A DNA stretch of 64,000 bases. It comes from Porticoccaceae bacterium. Its GTDB lineage: Bacteria; Pseudomonadota; Gammaproteobacteria; Pseudomonadales; Porticoccaceae. The position numbers were made by a program, and so were the translations under genes. The notes beneath the pieces were generated by a model. That model ran no database searches and had not been told where the DNA came from. It saw nothing but the letters and a program-made list of their open reading frames with translations. The DNA lies in the NCBI GenBank assembly GCA_029252555.1, contig JAQXBF010000005.1, positions 50,460-114,459 on the forward strand. Direction: 5' to 3'. Positions 45,689 through 57,926 of the stretch are shown here, piece after piece (positions within the stretch are counted from its first letter, which is position 1; each line of letters opens with the position of its first letter).

Positions 45689-46215
45689 TGAAAGGTTGCC
45701 AGTATTGGCTGCAACTTGCCCTGAGCCTCAAGAATCATCTCAGCAACTTCGCGCACTGCACCCTGTCCACCGCAATTGGATGTCTGCCAATGGGCCTGCT
45801 CGGCAACTGTAACCCTGCCATTGGCGGGGGTGATGCCCAACCCAACGCGACGGATAACCGCAAGATCTGGCAGGTCATCGCCCATAAAAGCAATTTCATC
45901 CATCTCTACATTCATGGTCTGCAGCAACTCATTAAGGGCGGTTAATTTATCTTCGCGGCCCTGCACAACCGGATCAATAGACAGCTCATCAGCGCGGCGC
46001 TGCAAAAGTGCCGAGACTCGGCCGGTAATAATACCCACCTGAATATCGCCTTTTTGTAGCAGCTTAATACCGAGGCCATCTTGGATATTAAAGGCTTTAA
46101 GCTCTTCGCCGCTGTTACCGTAATAGAGGCGGCCATCGGTCAGTACCCCATCGACATCCAAAAGCAGTAGCTTTATTTTTTTGGCAGCTTCGATAACCAT
46201 TTGGGAAGCACTCAT
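45685..46215 (-). CDS. kdsC: 3-deoxy-D-manno-octulosonate 8-phosphate phosphatase
   Basis: Encodes 176 aa, HAD-superfamily C0 type: LLLLDVDGVLTDGRLYY is motif 1, GIITGRVS motif 2, and IAFMGDDLPDLAVIRRVGLG motif 4. It makes Kdo for LPS. The start overlaps the kdsD stop by one base. Confidence 0.95.
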   Translation of the reverse strand: MSASQMVIEAAKKIKLLLLDVDGVLTDGRLYYGNSGEELKAFNIQDGLGIKLLQKGDIQVGIITGRVSALLQRRADELSIDPVVQGREDKLTALNELLQTMNVEMDEIAFMGDDLPDLAVIRRVGLGITPANGRVTVAEQAHWQTSNCGGQGAVREVAEMILEAQGKLQPILATFQ

Positions 46216-47186
46216 TACACTACTCCCGCACGCAGAATATCGTGCATATGCAACACACCAACGGGATGACGGTTTTCATCTTCAACAATTAGCGCAGTAA
46301 TACTGGCGGCTTCCATAATGGTTAGCGCCTCAGCAGCAAGAATTTCACGGCTGATAGTTTTTGGGCTGGCTGACATAACCTCTTGCATGTTGGCTGTACT
46401 GATATCCATTTTTTGATCGATCACCCGACGTAAATCACCATCGGTAAACACTCCGAGGAGTTTATTATCGGCATCGACAATCGTCGTCATACCGAAACCT
46501 TTCTCGGTCATTTCTAATAGCGCGTCCTGCAATGGCTCCTCGGCTTTGACCCGGGGAACCTCAACGTCTTTATGCATAATATCGCTGACACGCAAAAGCA
46601 GTTTGCGCCCCAGTGCGCCACCGGGATGCGAGAAGGCGAAGTCTTCGGCACTAAAGCCTCGAGACTCAAGCAGCGCAATAGCTAGCGCATCACCCATCAC
46701 CAAGGTCACAGTTGTACTAGTAGTTGGCGCCAAATTTAATGGGCAGGCCTCGGTGGTCACGCTGACATTTAAATTGGCATGGGCTGACTGGGAGAGAACT
46801 GATTCAGGGTCCCCCGTCATGCTGATTAACGGAATACCCAGGCGTTTAATTAACGGCAGAATGGTAATAACTTCGGCTGTGCTGCCGGAGTTGGATATCG
46901 CGATGACGACATCGTTCTTGGTAATCATGCCAAGGTCACCATGGCTGGCTTCCCCTGGATGAACAAAGAAAGCGGGGGTGCCAGTGCTGGCCAAGGTGGC
47001 GGCAATTTTATTGCCTATATGGCCGGATTTGCCCATACCTGTGACCACGACACGGCCCTCACAGGCAAGAATGGTTTCACAAGCAATCTCGAAATCATTA
47101 TTAATAAACGGTGCTAGCTCTGTTACCGCATGGGCTTCCATCTCTACTGTGCGAAGGCCTGATTTAATAAAGTCTTGTGATGCCAT
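46215..47186 (-). CDS. kdsD: Arabinose-5-phosphate isomerase
   Basis: Encodes 323 aa: an N-terminal SIS domain (VVTGMGKSGHIGNKIAATLASTGTPAFFVHPGEASHGDLG) and two C-terminal CBS domains. Converts ribulose-5-P to arabinose-5-P for Kdo. Conserved partner of kdsC and the lpt genes. Confidence 0.95.
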   Translation of the reverse strand: MASQDFIKSGLRTVEMEAHAVTELAPFINNDFEIACETILACEGRVVVTGMGKSGHIGNKIAATLASTGTPAFFVHPGEASHGDLGMITKNDVVIAISNSGSTAEVITILPLIKRLGIPLISMTGDPESVLSQSAHANLNVSVTTEACPLNLAPTTSTTVTLVMGDALAIALLESRGFSAEDFAFSHPGGALGRKLLLRVSDIMHKDVEVPRVKAEEPLQDALLEMTEKGFGMTTIVDADNKLLGVFTDGDLRRVIDQKMDISTANMQEVMSASPKTISREILAAEALTIMEAASITALIVEDENRHPVGVLHMHDILRAGVV

Positions 47187-47261
47187 AGTCTGTTTCTTAC
47201 CGTTTAGAGGCTGGAATGCAATGCCCTATTATAGGGCAAAAATCATGCGGAGTATCGCCAC

Positions 47262-48245
47262 TTAGGCTGCCGTGATAGCGGGCCACAGCAAGACATAATA
47301 AAACCCATAGCCCGCAAGTAGAATTAGCCCCAGGGTTCGCGATATACGTGCTTTCTGTGGGTTTTGATGCAGTGCCAGAGCAACCAGCGCAATCATGAGT
47401 ATCGTCATCAGTGCCATAGAGGCAAAGTCGCGAGAAAACACTTCGCTATTTAGAGTCATGGGTGAAATAGCACCAGCCGAGGTCATTACCAACATCAGGT
47501 TAAATAGATTTGAGCCAAACACATTGCCCAGAGCAATATCATGGTGCCCCCGAATAGCGCTCATCACCGAGGCCGCAAGTTCCGGCAGGCTGGTGCCAAT
47601 GGCAACCACGGTAAGACCAATAATTAATTGGCTCACGCCAAAATAAATAGCGATAGATTGAGCACCCCATACGGTTACTTTGGCGCTTACCAATAGCACC
47701 GCCAGGCCGGCAAAAAACCAAAGAGCGGAGGTGGCCATAGATAAATCAGGAATATCCTCCGCCTCTTCCAATGCCGCTGGGTTGGGGTGATTTTTCTTAT
47801 ATTTAACAATCAGAATCAGCAGTGGAATAACCAGTAGTGTGAGAGCAATGCTTTCGCCGCGACGCAAAAAGCCATCGTAGAGACATAAGCCTGCCAGGGC
47901 CGTCACTAGGAGTAATACCGGGCTTTCTTCTTTAAGCAGATGTCTCTGAACAGGCAGAGGTGCAACGAGGGCGGTGATACCTAATACCAGCCCAATATTG
48001 GCCAAATTCGACCCCAGAGCATTGCCTACAGCCATTTCACCGGCATCGCTCAGGGCGGCATTTATGGAGACAATAATTTCCGGCGCTGAGGTGCCCACAG
48101 ATACCAGAGTCAGGCCAATCACCATGGCAGAGATACCAAAGTAGCGTGCAGCACCCGCGCTGCCCGCGACAAATCTGTCTGCGCCCCAAAGAAGTCCTAA
48201 TATTCCCGCGACTAGGGCAAGCATGGGTAGATAAATTGCGGACAT
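47262..48245 (-). CDS. yrbG: Calcium/sodium antiporter (YrbG family)
   Basis: Encodes 327 aa with about ten membrane helices in two inverted halves, each carrying the alpha-repeat: SVGTSAPEIIVSINAAL with GNALGSNLANIGLVLG, and AIGTSLPELAASVMSA with GNVFGSNLFNLMLVM. ATG 48245 is chosen because GGAG lies five bases upstream. K+-independent Na+/Ca2+ exchanger family. Same strand as kdsD, divergent from mlaC, as in E. coli except that mlaFED are missing. Confidence 0.93.
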   Translation of the reverse strand: MSAIYLPMLALVAGILGLLWGADRFVAGSAGAARYFGISAMVIGLTLVSVGTSAPEIIVSINAALSDAGEMAVGNALGSNLANIGLVLGITALVAPLPVQRHLLKEESPVLLLVTALAGLCLYDGFLRRGESIALTLLVIPLLILIVKYKKNHPNPAALEEAEDIPDLSMATSALWFFAGLAVLLVSAKVTVWGAQSIAIYFGVSQLIIGLTVVAIGTSLPELAASVMSAIRGHHDIALGNVFGSNLFNLMLVMTSAGAISPMTLNSEVFSRDFASMALMTILMIALVALALHQNPQKARISRTLGLILLAGYGFYYVLLWPAITAA

Positions 48246-48380
48246 AGAGTCTCCGGCGACAGCCTGTGTTGGTTTATTCAATAAAGCGGGAATGGTATAG
48301 TGCGCAGCAGCGGTTGTCAGCACTCAAGCACTAGATTCTTAAACTGCTGTCAAAATCTAAAGGTTTAATCAGGGAGTGAC

Positions 48381-49007
48381 ATGATGGGAAGAGTAAAAGC
48401 GAGCCTTTTGGTGGCGTTGATGGGACTAATCGTTAGTTTGGTGCCCATGGTGTCTGCCGACAATGCCAAGGAAGATCCATACGTGCAAATTGAGCAGGTA
48501 ACTGTTGATCTATTGGCCGTGATTAGTCAGTTCAGTGAGGGCTATCCAGATAATGAGCAGGCCTATTTTGAGGCTTTGAACCAGCTGTTGCAGCAGCATG
48601 TGGATTTCAAATACATCGCCAAACAGGTGACAGGCCCCTATAAGAAATCAGTGACTACACAACAACGGGCACTTTTTGAAACAAAATTTCGTGATGGGTT
48701 AATAGAGACCTACGGCCGCGGATTAATCGGCTATGGCAATGAACAGATTGTTTTGGTCAATAGGGCAGAGTTAAAAGCGGGTCAGCGCAAGGTGTCTGTC
48801 AAGCAGGAAATACGCAGTGATGGAAGCATCTATCCAATGGAATATTCCATGGCGCTGAGCAAAAAAACCGGCAAATGGAAGGCGATTAATGTGACTATCA
48901 ATGGTATTAATATGCGTAATATTTTCCGCAGTCAGTTTGTTAATGCTGCGCAAAAATCCGGCGGAGATATTGATTCTGTGATCGCTGGATGGTCAACAGA
49001 TTCCTAA
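48381..49007 (+). CDS. mlaC: Phospholipid-binding MlaC/Ttg2D protein
   Basis: Encodes 208 aa. Signal peptide ending VSADN (about residue 26), then the MlaC fold with VDFKYIAKQVTGPYKK and the Tgt2/MlaC tail VTINGINMRNIFRSQF. MlaC shuttles phospholipids between the outer-membrane MlaA complex and the inner-membrane MlaFEDB transporter. In this locus mlaF, mlaE, mlaD and mlaB are missing, leaving mlaC alone before ibaG. GGGAG precedes two adjacent ATGs; either may be used. Confidence 0.92.
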   Translation: MMGRVKASLLVALMGLIVSLVPMVSADNAKEDPYVQIEQVTVDLLAVISQFSEGYPDNEQAYFEALNQLLQQHVDFKYIAKQVTGPYKKSVTTQQRALFETKFRDGLIETYGRGLIGYGNEQIVLVNRAELKAGQRKVSVKQEIRSDGSIYPMEYSMALSKKTGKWKAINVTINGINMRNIFRSQFVNAAQKSGGDIDSVIAGWSTDS

Positions 49008-49065
49008 TAAACACTGTTGCGTAAAAAGAGCTGTTGCTTAAAAAGTACTGAAAAGAGTCAACTAA

Positions 49066-49305
49066 ATGAACCCTGAAGATGTAAAAACATTGTTAGAAAA
49101 CGCTTTATCCGAATGTCAGATTCAGGTGGAGCGTGATGGCAGTCACTTCAATATTGTCGCTATCGGTGATCTATTTGAAGGCAAGCGCGCTGTGCAGCGC
49201 CAGCAGATTGTCTATGCTGCTTTGAACGAGCAGATTTCCTCTGGCGCGATTCATGCCGTCAATATGAAAACTTTCACTCATCATGAGTGGGAGCACCGCG
49301 CCTGA
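49066..49305 (+). CDS. ibaG: BolA-family protein IbaG
   Basis: Encodes 79 aa, BolA fold: VERDGSHFNIVAIGDLFEGKRAVQRQQIVYAAL and the conserved His near the C-terminus. IbaG forms Fe-S complexes with monothiol glutaredoxin. Sits between mlaC and murA as usual, minus mlaB. Confidence 0.92.
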   Translation: MNPEDVKTLLENALSECQIQVERDGSHFNIVAIGDLFEGKRAVQRQQIVYAALNEQISSGAIHAVNMKTFTHHEWEHRA

Positions 49306-49362
49306 TCCGCGTTATGGGGCTGGCAGTTGCACAGCCAGCCTTGTTCACAATCGTATTTCTAA

Positions 49363-50640
<1,278 letters not shown>

Positions 50641-50670
50641 TTTGATAAAGAAAGAGATTAAACAACCGTT

Positions 50671-51333
50671 ATGACTCAGATTACTCTGGCCCTGACCAAG
50701 GGTCGCATATTGAAAGAGACCTTACCACTGCTAGCTGCTGCGGGCATCGTGCCTGCCGAAGATATTTTCACTAGCCGCAAGCTGGTATTTGCGACCAACC
50801 ACGAAGGCCTGCGGCTGTTAATTTTGCGGGGCTCTGATGTGCCGACCTATGTACAATTTGGCGCTGCAGATCTAGGTGTCACAGGTAAAGATGGGCTACT
50901 CGAGCACCAGGGAGATGGATATTACGAACCCTTGGATTTGGGTATAGCGCGCTGCAAATTAATGACCGCGGTTCCCGTGGGAGCAAAGCCCCAGAAGGGC
51001 CGCCTGCGTGTGGCCACAAAATATATCAATGTGGCTCGCCAATTTTATGCTGAGCAGGGTCGCCAAGCTGACTTAATTAAACTCTATGGCGCTATGGAGC
51101 TTGCGCCGATTCTTGATCTGGCCCACGAGATTGTCGATATTGTAGACACAGGTAATACCTTAAAAGCTAATGGCCTTGAGGCGCAGGAAGAAATCGCTGA
51201 TATCAGTTCACGCTTGATTGTCAATAAAGCAGCGATGAAAACCAAATACAGTGAAATTCAAAACATTGTTGATGCGCTTAGAGACGCTGTGGCTGCAGAG
51301 GCTGTGGCGAAAGAGGCCGTTGAAAAAACATGA
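50671..51333 (+). CDS. hisG: ATP phosphoribosyltransferase, short form
   Basis: Encodes 220 aa: [34 protein letters not shown], and [15 protein letters not shown]. It lacks the C-terminal ACT-like regulatory domain of the long form (about 299 aa), so it needs HisZ for activity and feedback; hisZ is not in the window. First step of histidine synthesis. Overlaps hisD by 4 nt. Confidence 0.95.
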   Translation: MTQITLALTKGRILKETLPLLAAAGIVPAEDIFTSRKLVFATNHEGLRLLILRGSDVPTYVQFGAADLGVTGKDGLLEHQGDGYYEPLDLGIARCKLMTAVPVGAKPQKGRLRVATKYINVARQFYAEQGRQADLIKLYGAMELAPILDLAHEIVDIVDTGNTLKANGLEAQEEIADISSRLIVNKAAMKTKYSEIQNIVDALRDAVAAEAVAKEAVEKT

Positions 51334-52637
51334 GCGATCCCACCATCAAGCGACTAGACGCTAGTGATGTAGGTTTTTTGACTGCACTGGACCAGTTGAT
51401 CGCCTGGGATATGGTGTCTAACAGCACCGTCGAAACAACCGTTAGCGATATTTTGCAACAGGTGCGCAGCCGCGGTGATGGCGCATTAGTAGAGTACAGC
51501 AACCGTTTTGATCGTCGTGACTGCGCTAGCATCAGCGATTTCTGTCTTCAGACTGAGCAGTTACAGGCTGCTCTTGAATCAATTGATACTGAGGCTCGCA
51601 CAGCGCTGGAAACAGCAGCTAAACGCATCCGTGCTTATCACGCTTATCAGTTACAGGACTCTTGGCAGCACGAGGAGGCTGATGGCACAGTGCTGGGCCA
51701 GCAGGTCACGCCATTGGAACGTGTTGGTATCTATGTGCCAGGCGGTAAAGCAAGTTATCCCTCATCCGTGCTTATGAACTGCATTCCAGCGCGAGTCGCC
51801 GGTGTCAGGGAAGTCATAATGATGGTGCCAGCGCCAGATAATGAGCTAAGTCCCATTGTTTTGGCCGCAGCCGCTATTGCTAGGGTCGATAAGGTTTTCA
51901 CCATCGGGGGTGCGCAGGCAATTGCGGCTCTGGCTTATGGCACTGAGACTGTTCCCAAGGTCGATAAAATCGTTGGTCCGGGCAATATTTATGTGGCCAC
52001 TGCAAAGCGTATGGTATTTGGCTCCGTAGGATTGGATATGGTCGCTGGGCCCAGCGAAATCCTGGTGGTCTGCGATGGCCAGACTAATCCCGATTGGATC
52101 GCCATGGATTTATTTTCTCAGGCGGAACATGACGAAGATGCTCAGTCGATTTTGATCGCATGGGATGAAAGCTATTTGGATGCGGTTTATCAGAGCATTG
52201 AAAAGCTGCTGCCAGAGATGGAGCGCAAAGATATTATTACTCAGTCGCTAGCGAACCGTGGCGCACTGATCAAGGTAGCAGACAAAAATGAAGCCATTGA
52301 ACTGTGCAATCGTATTGCTCCCGAACACTTGGAATTATCCGTTGCAGATCCTGAGTCATGGCTACCCGAAATTCGCCATGCGGGCGCTATCTTTATGGGT
52401 CGCCATACCGCAGAGGCACTGGGTGACTATTGCGCTGGGCCAAACCACGTGTTGCCAACCTCAGCCACCGCAAGATTTTCATCGCCTCTGGGCGTGTATG
52501 ATTTCCAGAAGCGCAGTTCGCTGATTTACTGTTCTGAGCAGGGCGCTTCTGATTTAGGTAAGGTGGCCTCGGTGCTGGGTCGCGGTGAGTCATTGACGGC
52601 CCACGCACGGTCGGCGGAATACCGGATTAAAGATTAG
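51330..52637 (+). CDS. hisD: Histidinol dehydrogenase
   Basis: Encodes 435 aa: [53 protein letters not shown] and [12 protein letters not shown] are HisD motifs with the zinc-ligand and catalytic His/Glu residues. Performs the last two oxidations to histidine. Overlaps hisG. Confidence 0.97.
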   Translation: MSDPTIKRLDASDVGFLTALDQLIAWDMVSNSTVETTVSDILQQVRSRGDGALVEYSNRFDRRDCASISDFCLQTEQLQAALESIDTEARTALETAAKRIRAYHAYQLQDSWQHEEADGTVLGQQVTPLERVGIYVPGGKASYPSSVLMNCIPARVAGVREVIMMVPAPDNELSPIVLAAAAIARVDKVFTIGGAQAIAALAYGTETVPKVDKIVGPGNIYVATAKRMVFGSVGLDMVAGPSEILVVCDGQTNPDWIAMDLFSQAEHDEDAQSILIAWDESYLDAVYQSIEKLLPEMERKDIITQSLANRGALIKVADKNEAIELCNRIAPEHLELSVADPESWLPEIRHAGAIFMGRHTAEALGDYCAGPNHVLPTSATARFSSPLGVYDFQKRSSLIYCSEQGASDLGKVASVLGRGESLTAHARSAEYRIKD

Positions 52638-52658
52638 CTCTGCGGAGCAAGGTTAATT

Positions 52659-53717
52659 ATGAGCAGGTACTGGAGTGATTCTGTTAAACAGCTGCAACCC
52701 TATACTCCGGGTGAGCAGCCTAAAATTAACAATCTCACCAAATTAAATACCAATGAAAACCCCTACGGCCCATCGCCAGATGCTCTGTCTGCAATGCAGC
52801 ACCTGCTAAATGATGATTTGCGTCTTTATCCGCCTCCCAATGCTGACCATCTTAAAGATTGTATCGCCCAATACTATGAGCTTAATGCCGAGCAAATCTT
52901 CGTTGGCAATGGCTCTGATGAGGTGTTGGCCCATCTATTTAATGGCTTGTTGAAGCAGGATGCTCCGCTCCTATTTCCCGATATTAGCTATAGCTTCTAT
53001 CCGGTGTTTTGTCAGCTCTATGACATTGAATTTGAAAAGATTCCTCTGGCGGAAGATTTTTCTATAGCGACTGAAGACTATCAGCGCCTCAATGGCGGAA
53101 TTATTTTTCCCAACCCTAATGCGCCTACGGGAAAAATTTTAGGGTTGGATGCAATTGAGCGGCTATTGCAGGCTAATTCTGATTCGGTGGTGGTTGTAGA
53201 TGAGGCCTATATTGATTTTGGTGGCGCTAGCGCAGTGCCTTTAATTGCGCAGTACGACAATCTTCTTGTGGTACATACGCTGTCAAAATCTCGATCTCTT
53301 GCCGGCATGCGCATTGGCTACGCCATGGGTAATGCCGAATTAGTTGAAGGTTTGGAGAGAGTTAAAAATAGCTTTAACTCTTACCCGCTAGGGCATCTGC
53401 AAATTGCAGCGGCCGTGGCCTCGTTCAAAGATGAAGAGTACTTTCAGCACACTAGAGATGTGGTGATTCAGGCCCGTGAGCATTTGGCTGAACAGCTGCA
53501 AGCGCTGGGTTTTGAGGTGTTGCCCTCCATGGCTAACTTTGTTTTTGCCCGTCACAGCCAACACAATGGCGAAAATATAGCCAGCCAACTGCGAGAGCAG
53601 GGGATTATTGTGCGCCACTTTAAGCAGGACAGAATTGACCAGTTTTTGCGTATTACCGTGGGAACAGAGCAGCAGAACCAACTTTTACTGCAAACCCTGG
53701 CTGAGATTTTAGGCTGA
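52659..53717 (+). CDS. hisC: Histidinol-phosphate aminotransferase
   Basis: Encodes 352 aa, a fold-type I PLP enzyme: [13 protein letters not shown] at the start, [12 protein letters not shown], and the PLP Lys near residue 210 in [16 protein letters not shown]. Completes the hisGDC cluster after murA, the arrangement of Pseudomonas-like genomes. Converges on the protease gene; no strong terminator is seen between. Confidence 0.95.
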   Translation: MSRYWSDSVKQLQPYTPGEQPKINNLTKLNTNENPYGPSPDALSAMQHLLNDDLRLYPPPNADHLKDCIAQYYELNAEQIFVGNGSDEVLAHLFNGLLKQDAPLLFPDISYSFYPVFCQLYDIEFEKIPLAEDFSIATEDYQRLNGGIIFPNPNAPTGKILGLDAIERLLQANSDSVVVVDEAYIDFGGASAVPLIAQYDNLLVVHTLSKSRSLAGMRIGYAMGNAELVEGLERVKNSFNSYPLGHLQIAAAVASFKDEEYFQHTRDVVIQAREHLAEQLQALGFEVLPSMANFVFARHSQHNGENIASQLREQGIIVRHFKQDRIDQFLRITVGTEQQNQLLLQTLAEILG

Positions 53718-53754
53718 TACGTTTACTAAGTAACTAAAAGTGCTACGGAAAAGT

Positions 53755-54903
53755 TTACTGAATAGGTGGTCTTGAACCAGCGACAGCAGTGACTACAAAG
53801 GTCTGGCCACTGCGCAGCATTTCCAGCTCTATGGGTTTGCCGGGCGTAACCTCGGCTATCTGACTAACGCTGCTATGGCGATCAGTAACTGGCATACCAT
53901 TAATAGAAATAACAATATCCCCGGGCCGTATATTGGCGCTGTAGGCAGGCCCGCCATTAAAAATTGCCTGAACCAAAAGCCCGTTAGTAATGCGCAGATT
54001 GAGCTGCTTGGCGATCTGCGGGGTTAAGGGTAGAGCATCCATTCCCAGCCAACCGCGAATAACACGGCCGTGTTGAATAATGTCTTTAAGCACTTTTTCT
54101 ACCGCATCCGCAGGAATTGCAAAGCTAATGCCGGCGGAACCATTGCGATTAATTTTAGCGGTGTTGATACCAAGCAGATTGCCATAGGCGTCTACCAAGG
54201 CACCTCCAGAGTTGCCGGGATTAATATCGGCATCGGTCTGAATAAAGTTTTCAAAGGTGTTAAGCCCTAAACCATTGCGGCCAGTTGCACTGACAATACC
54301 CTGGGTCACGGTCTGGCCTACACCGTAGGGGTTGCCGATCGCCAATACCACATCGCCAATTTTTGCCTGGGCTGGCTCACCAACTGAGACAGATTGCAGT
54401 TGGTCTGCATTGATTTTGAGCACAGCCAGATCAGTATCTGGATCGGTACCCACAACCACAGCAGGCACTTCGCGGCCATCGTAGAGCAGCACAAGAATCT
54501 CATCGACATCGTCGACCACATGCAGGTTGGTCATCACAAAGCCATCGCTCTGCATAATAACGCCGGACCCCAAAGAAGACTGAATACGCTGCTGTTGGAA
54601 GTTGTAAAGACGTCTAAAGAAAGGGTCGTTAAGTAATGGGTGAGGGCTGACGCGAGCAACTTTGCGTGTATAAATATTCACTACTGATGGCGCAGCTCGA
54701 CTGACGGCTGCGGCATAGGAAACCGGGCCAGACCAGTTTGAGCGCAGGCTCTCTTCGCGGCTTTCCTCCACCGCCATCTCGCCACCAGACTGGTTGCGAA
54801 ATTCAGGAAACACCAGCATTAACATACTAGCCACAAACAACCCGACCAGCACAGGTTTGCCGATAAAGTTAAATATCCAGTCTGATGTTTGTTTACGCAG
54901 CAC
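53755..54903 (-). CDS. DegS/AlgW-type periplasmic serine protease
   Basis: Encodes 382 aa. One N-terminal membrane anchor (residues 17-33), a trypsin-like domain with H128 (MTNLHVVDD), D158 (DPDTDLAVL) and S232 (DINPGNSGGALVD), then a single PDZ domain (GLLVQAIFNGGPAYSANIRPGDIVISING). Anchor plus one PDZ indicate DegS/AlgW rather than DegP/DegQ: the site-1 protease that cuts the anti-sigma factor for the envelope-stress sigma factor. Confidence 0.92.
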   Translation of the reverse strand: MLRKQTSDWIFNFIGKPVLVGLFVASMLMLVFPEFRNQSGGEMAVEESREESLRSNWSGPVSYAAAVSRAAPSVVNIYTRKVARVSPHPLLNDPFFRRLYNFQQQRIQSSLGSGVIMQSDGFVMTNLHVVDDVDEILVLLYDGREVPAVVVGTDPDTDLAVLKINADQLQSVSVGEPAQAKIGDVVLAIGNPYGVGQTVTQGIVSATGRNGLGLNTFENFIQTDADINPGNSGGALVDAYGNLLGINTAKINRNGSAGISFAIPADAVEKVLKDIIQHGRVIRGWLGMDALPLTPQIAKQLNLRITNGLLVQAIFNGGPAYSANIRPGDIVISINGMPVTDRHSSVSQIAEVTPGKPIELEMLRSGQTFVVTAVAGSRPPIQ

Positions 54904-54967
54904 AGCGAGTTTCCCCTTTAGACCAACGATTATGCCACAGTGCCAGGTGCGGCCTCAATTGCAGAGC

Positions 54968-55273
54968 TTACTGGCGCAGCAGGTTAGATAGTTTCGGGTT
55001 GGGCGTTTTAGCCTTGCGATAAAGTAAAACAATATGGCCTATAGATTGCACTAACAGAGCATCATATTGCTGGCAAATTTGATCAGTGAGCGCTTTTTTA
55101 GCATCGCGATCGCCCACCGATAGCTTGACCTTAATAAGTTCATGGTCCGCCAATGCCCGCTCAATTTCAGTGCCTACATTATCAGTGAGGCCTTTTCCAG
55201 CGATGGTCACCACTGGTTTGAGATTATGCCCCAATCGTCTTAAATGTTTTTTATCTGCGTTGGAAGTTGTCAT
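54968..55273 (-). CDS. yhbY: CRM-domain RNA-binding protein YhbY
   Basis: Encodes 101 aa: KKHLRRLGHNLKPVVTIAGKGLTDNV, ELIKVKLSVGDR and IGHIVLLYRKA define the CRM fold with its GxxG loop. Associates with pre-50S ribosomes. ATG 55273 is preceded by GGAG; longer in-frame starts lie inside the divergent rlmE gene. Confidence 0.92.
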   Translation of the reverse strand: MTTSNADKKHLRRLGHNLKPVVTIAGKGLTDNVGTEIERALADHELIKVKLSVGDRDAKKALTDQICQQYDALLVQSIGHIVLLYRKAKTPNPKLSNLLRQ

Positions 55274-55321
55274 AATGCTCCGCCTTTTTAGTAAGCTGCA
55301 CATTTTAGCGAAAACAACTCC

Positions 55322-55942
55322 ATGGCGAAATCTAAAAATCGTAGTTGGATAAAACAGCATGTTAACGACCCCTATGTGTTGCAGTCACAGAAGGATGGTT
55401 ATCGCTCACGTGCCAGCTATAAGCTGCTTGAAATCGTCGAGAAATCGCGCATGATCCGGCCGGGAATGACTGTCGTAGATTTAGGTTCAGCGCCGGGGGG
55501 GTGGTCGCAGGTCGCCGCTAAATTGGTGGGCCATGAGGGCAGAGTGCACGCCCTGGATATACTGGCAATGGACCCTGTAGCCGGCGTAGACTTTATTCAG
55601 GGAGATTTTACTGAACAGGAGGTTTTTGATGAGCTACTATCTGTTATCGGAAATCGCCCTGCAGACCTTGTAATTTCGGATATGGCCCCCAATTTAACAG
55701 GGGCAAAGGCGGTTGATCAGCCAGCGATGATGTATTTAGCTGAATTGGCGATCGATTTAGCTTGCCAAGTAATGAAACCTGACGGGATATTTATTGCCAA
55801 ACTGTTCCAGGGCGAGGGTTTTGATCAGTTTGTGCGTCATGTCAGAACTGTGTTTAATACTGTTAGTTTAAAGAAACCAGATGCGTCTAGGGCCAAGTCC
55901 CGAGAAGTGTATTTGGTCGCCAAGGGCTTAAAAGCCAACTAG
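55322..55942 (+). CDS. rlmE: 23S rRNA 2'-O-ribose U2552 methyltransferase
   Basis: Encodes 206 aa, RrmJ/FtsJ fold: SAM-binding [18 protein letters not shown], catalytic Asp in [13 protein letters not shown] and Lys in [12 protein letters not shown]. Methylates U2552 in the A loop. Only 48 bp separate its start from that of yhbY, so promoters overlap. Followed by ftsH after 13 nt. Confidence 0.95.
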   Translation: MAKSKNRSWIKQHVNDPYVLQSQKDGYRSRASYKLLEIVEKSRMIRPGMTVVDLGSAPGGWSQVAAKLVGHEGRVHALDILAMDPVAGVDFIQGDFTEQEVFDELLSVIGNRPADLVISDMAPNLTGAKAVDQPAMMYLAELAIDLACQVMKPDGIFIAKLFQGEGFDQFVRHVRTVFNTVSLKKPDASRAKSREVYLVAKGLKAN

Positions 55943-55955
55943 AGAGGAAACTGTT

Positions 55956-57908
55956 GTGAATGATTTGGCAAAGAATTTGATTGTGTGGGTAATCCTGGCC
56001 GCCATTTTGATGTCGGTGTTTAATAGTTTTACCCCCCAGCCGGTAGATAACAGCCTCGATTATTCCGAGTTTGTCATGGAGGTGCAGAACGAACGTGTTG
56101 CCAGCATTGCCATTGACGGGCTGATTATTGAAGGCGAGCGGAGAGATGGCAGCAAATTCAGAACAGTGCGCCCCAATGTCCAGGACCCCGGATTGATGGA
56201 TGACCTGATAAATCACAATGTCAAAGTGGTGGGAAAAGAGCCAGAGACCCCTAGCCTGATCTCTCAGCTGTTAGTGGCGGCATTCCCAATCCTTCTTATT
56301 CTGGCGATTTTTGTGTTCTTTATGCGCCAGATGCAGGGCGGTGGCGGTGGTAAAGGTGGCCCAATGAGCTTTGGTAAAAGCAAAGCCAAGTTGCTGACTG
56401 GTGATCAAATCAATACCACGTTTGCCGATGTGGCCGGTGTCGACGAAGCCAAAGAAGATGTGGGCGAGTTAGTTGAGTTTTTGAGTGACCCGAGCAAATT
56501 CCAGCGTCTCGGTGGCCGAATTCCTAAAGGCGTATTGATGGTCGGCCCTCCGGGAACCGGTAAAACATTATTGGCCAAGGCCATTGCAGGTGAAGCCAAG
56601 GTGCCATTTTTCTCAATTTCTGGCTCTGACTTTGTTGAGATGTTTGTGGGTGTTGGCGCCTCGCGCGTCCGTGACATGTTTGAGCAAGCCAAAAAGCAGG
56701 CGCCCTGCATTATCTTTATTGATGAAATCGATGCCGTAGGCCGTCATCGTGGCGGTGGCTATGGCGGTGGTAACGACGAGCGCGAGCAGACGTTAAACCA
56801 GCTTTTGGTAGAAATGGATGGCTTTGAAGGCAATGAAGGCGTGATTGTCATTGCCGCTACTAACAGGCCAGATGTGCTGGATAAGGCTTTGTTGCGTCCT
56901 GGCCGTTTCGATCGGCAGGTGTATGTGGGTCTGCCCGATATTCGCGGTCGCGAACAAATTCTTAAGGTCCATGCGCGCAAAGTGCCGCTGGATGAGACCG
57001 TTGAACTCGGTATTCTGGCTCGCGGCACACCAGGCTTCTCTGGCGCGGATCTGGCTAACCTAGTCAACGAAGCAGCGCTCTTTTCTGCTCGAGCCAACCG
57101 TCGCGTTGTGACCATGGAAGAGTTTGAGAAAGCCCGTGACAAAATTATGATGGGTGCTGAGCGACGCTCCATGGTGATGTCGGAGAAAGAGAAAGCCAAC
57201 ACTGCCTACCACGAGGCGGGGCACGCTATCATAGGGCGCTTGGTGCCTGAGCATGACCCTGTTCACAAGGTAACCATTATTCCCCGCGGCCGCGCACTGG
57301 GTGTCACTCAGTACCTGCCCGAAGAAGATCGTTACAGCATGAATCGCCGTCAACTCAACAGTCAGTTATGCAGCCTGTTTGGTGGCCGAATTGCAGAAGA
57401 ATTAATTGGTGGTATTGATGGTGTAACCACAGGTGCCTCAAACGATATTGAGCGAGCCACTCAAATGGCCCGCAATATGGTCACCAAGTGGGGCCTCAAT
57501 GAGAAAATGGGCCCTGTGCTCTACGGTGAAGATGAATCCCAGGCACCCGGGGGCGGCAACACCCATTATTCTGAAGACACCTCTCGGGAGATCGATCAGG
57601 AGGTGCGCACTATTCTGAATGAGGCTTACAGTACGGCGACCAAGCTTCTGGAAGATAATCGCGATATTCTTGAATCCATGAAAGAAGCATTGATGGACTT
57701 TGAAACCATCGACGCAGATCAGGTGGATGATCTAATGAATCGACGAAAAGTGCGGCCACCCAAACAATGGGATGATAATGATTCCGATAACAGGCCTGGT
57801 GGCGATGGTCAGGCGACTAAACAATCCGATAAGGAAAAGTCAGAGGCAAAACCCAATTCAGAGCCGAAAGATAAAGACTCTATCGGTGGTCCGGTAGAGG
57901 AAATTTAA
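55956..57908 (+). CDS. ftsH: ATP-dependent zinc metalloprotease FtsH
   Basis: Encodes 650 aa. Two membrane helices flank a periplasmic domain (helix 1 residues 8-25, helix 2 about 103-122); AAA+ module with Walker A GPPGTGKT (197-204) and second region of homology [14 protein letters not shown]; zinc site HEAGH near 419. The Gly-rich segment [10 protein letters not shown] precedes the AAA domain. GTG start with AGAGGAAA upstream. Degrades membrane proteins and LpxC-type regulators. Confidence 0.97.
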   Translation: MNDLAKNLIVWVILAAILMSVFNSFTPQPVDNSLDYSEFVMEVQNERVASIAIDGLIIEGERRDGSKFRTVRPNVQDPGLMDDLINHNVKVVGKEPETPSLISQLLVAAFPILLILAIFVFFMRQMQGGGGGKGGPMSFGKSKAKLLTGDQINTTFADVAGVDEAKEDVGELVEFLSDPSKFQRLGGRIPKGVLMVGPPGTGKTLLAKAIAGEAKVPFFSISGSDFVEMFVGVGASRVRDMFEQAKKQAPCIIFIDEIDAVGRHRGGGYGGGNDEREQTLNQLLVEMDGFEGNEGVIVIAATNRPDVLDKALLRPGRFDRQVYVGLPDIRGREQILKVHARKVPLDETVELGILARGTPGFSGADLANLVNEAALFSARANRRVVTMEEFEKARDKIMMGAERRSMVMSEKEKANTAYHEAGHAIIGRLVPEHDPVHKVTIIPRGRALGVTQYLPEEDRYSMNRRQLNSQLCSLFGGRIAEELIGGIDGVTTGASNDIERATQMARNMVTKWGLNEKMGPVLYGEDESQAPGGGNTHYSEDTSREIDQEVRTILNEAYSTATKLLEDNRDILESMKEALMDFETIDADQVDDLMNRRKVRPPKQWDDNDSDNRPGGDGQATKQSDKEKSEAKPNSEPKDKDSIGGPVEEI

Positions 57909-57926
57909 TTTTAATCACAATACCAG

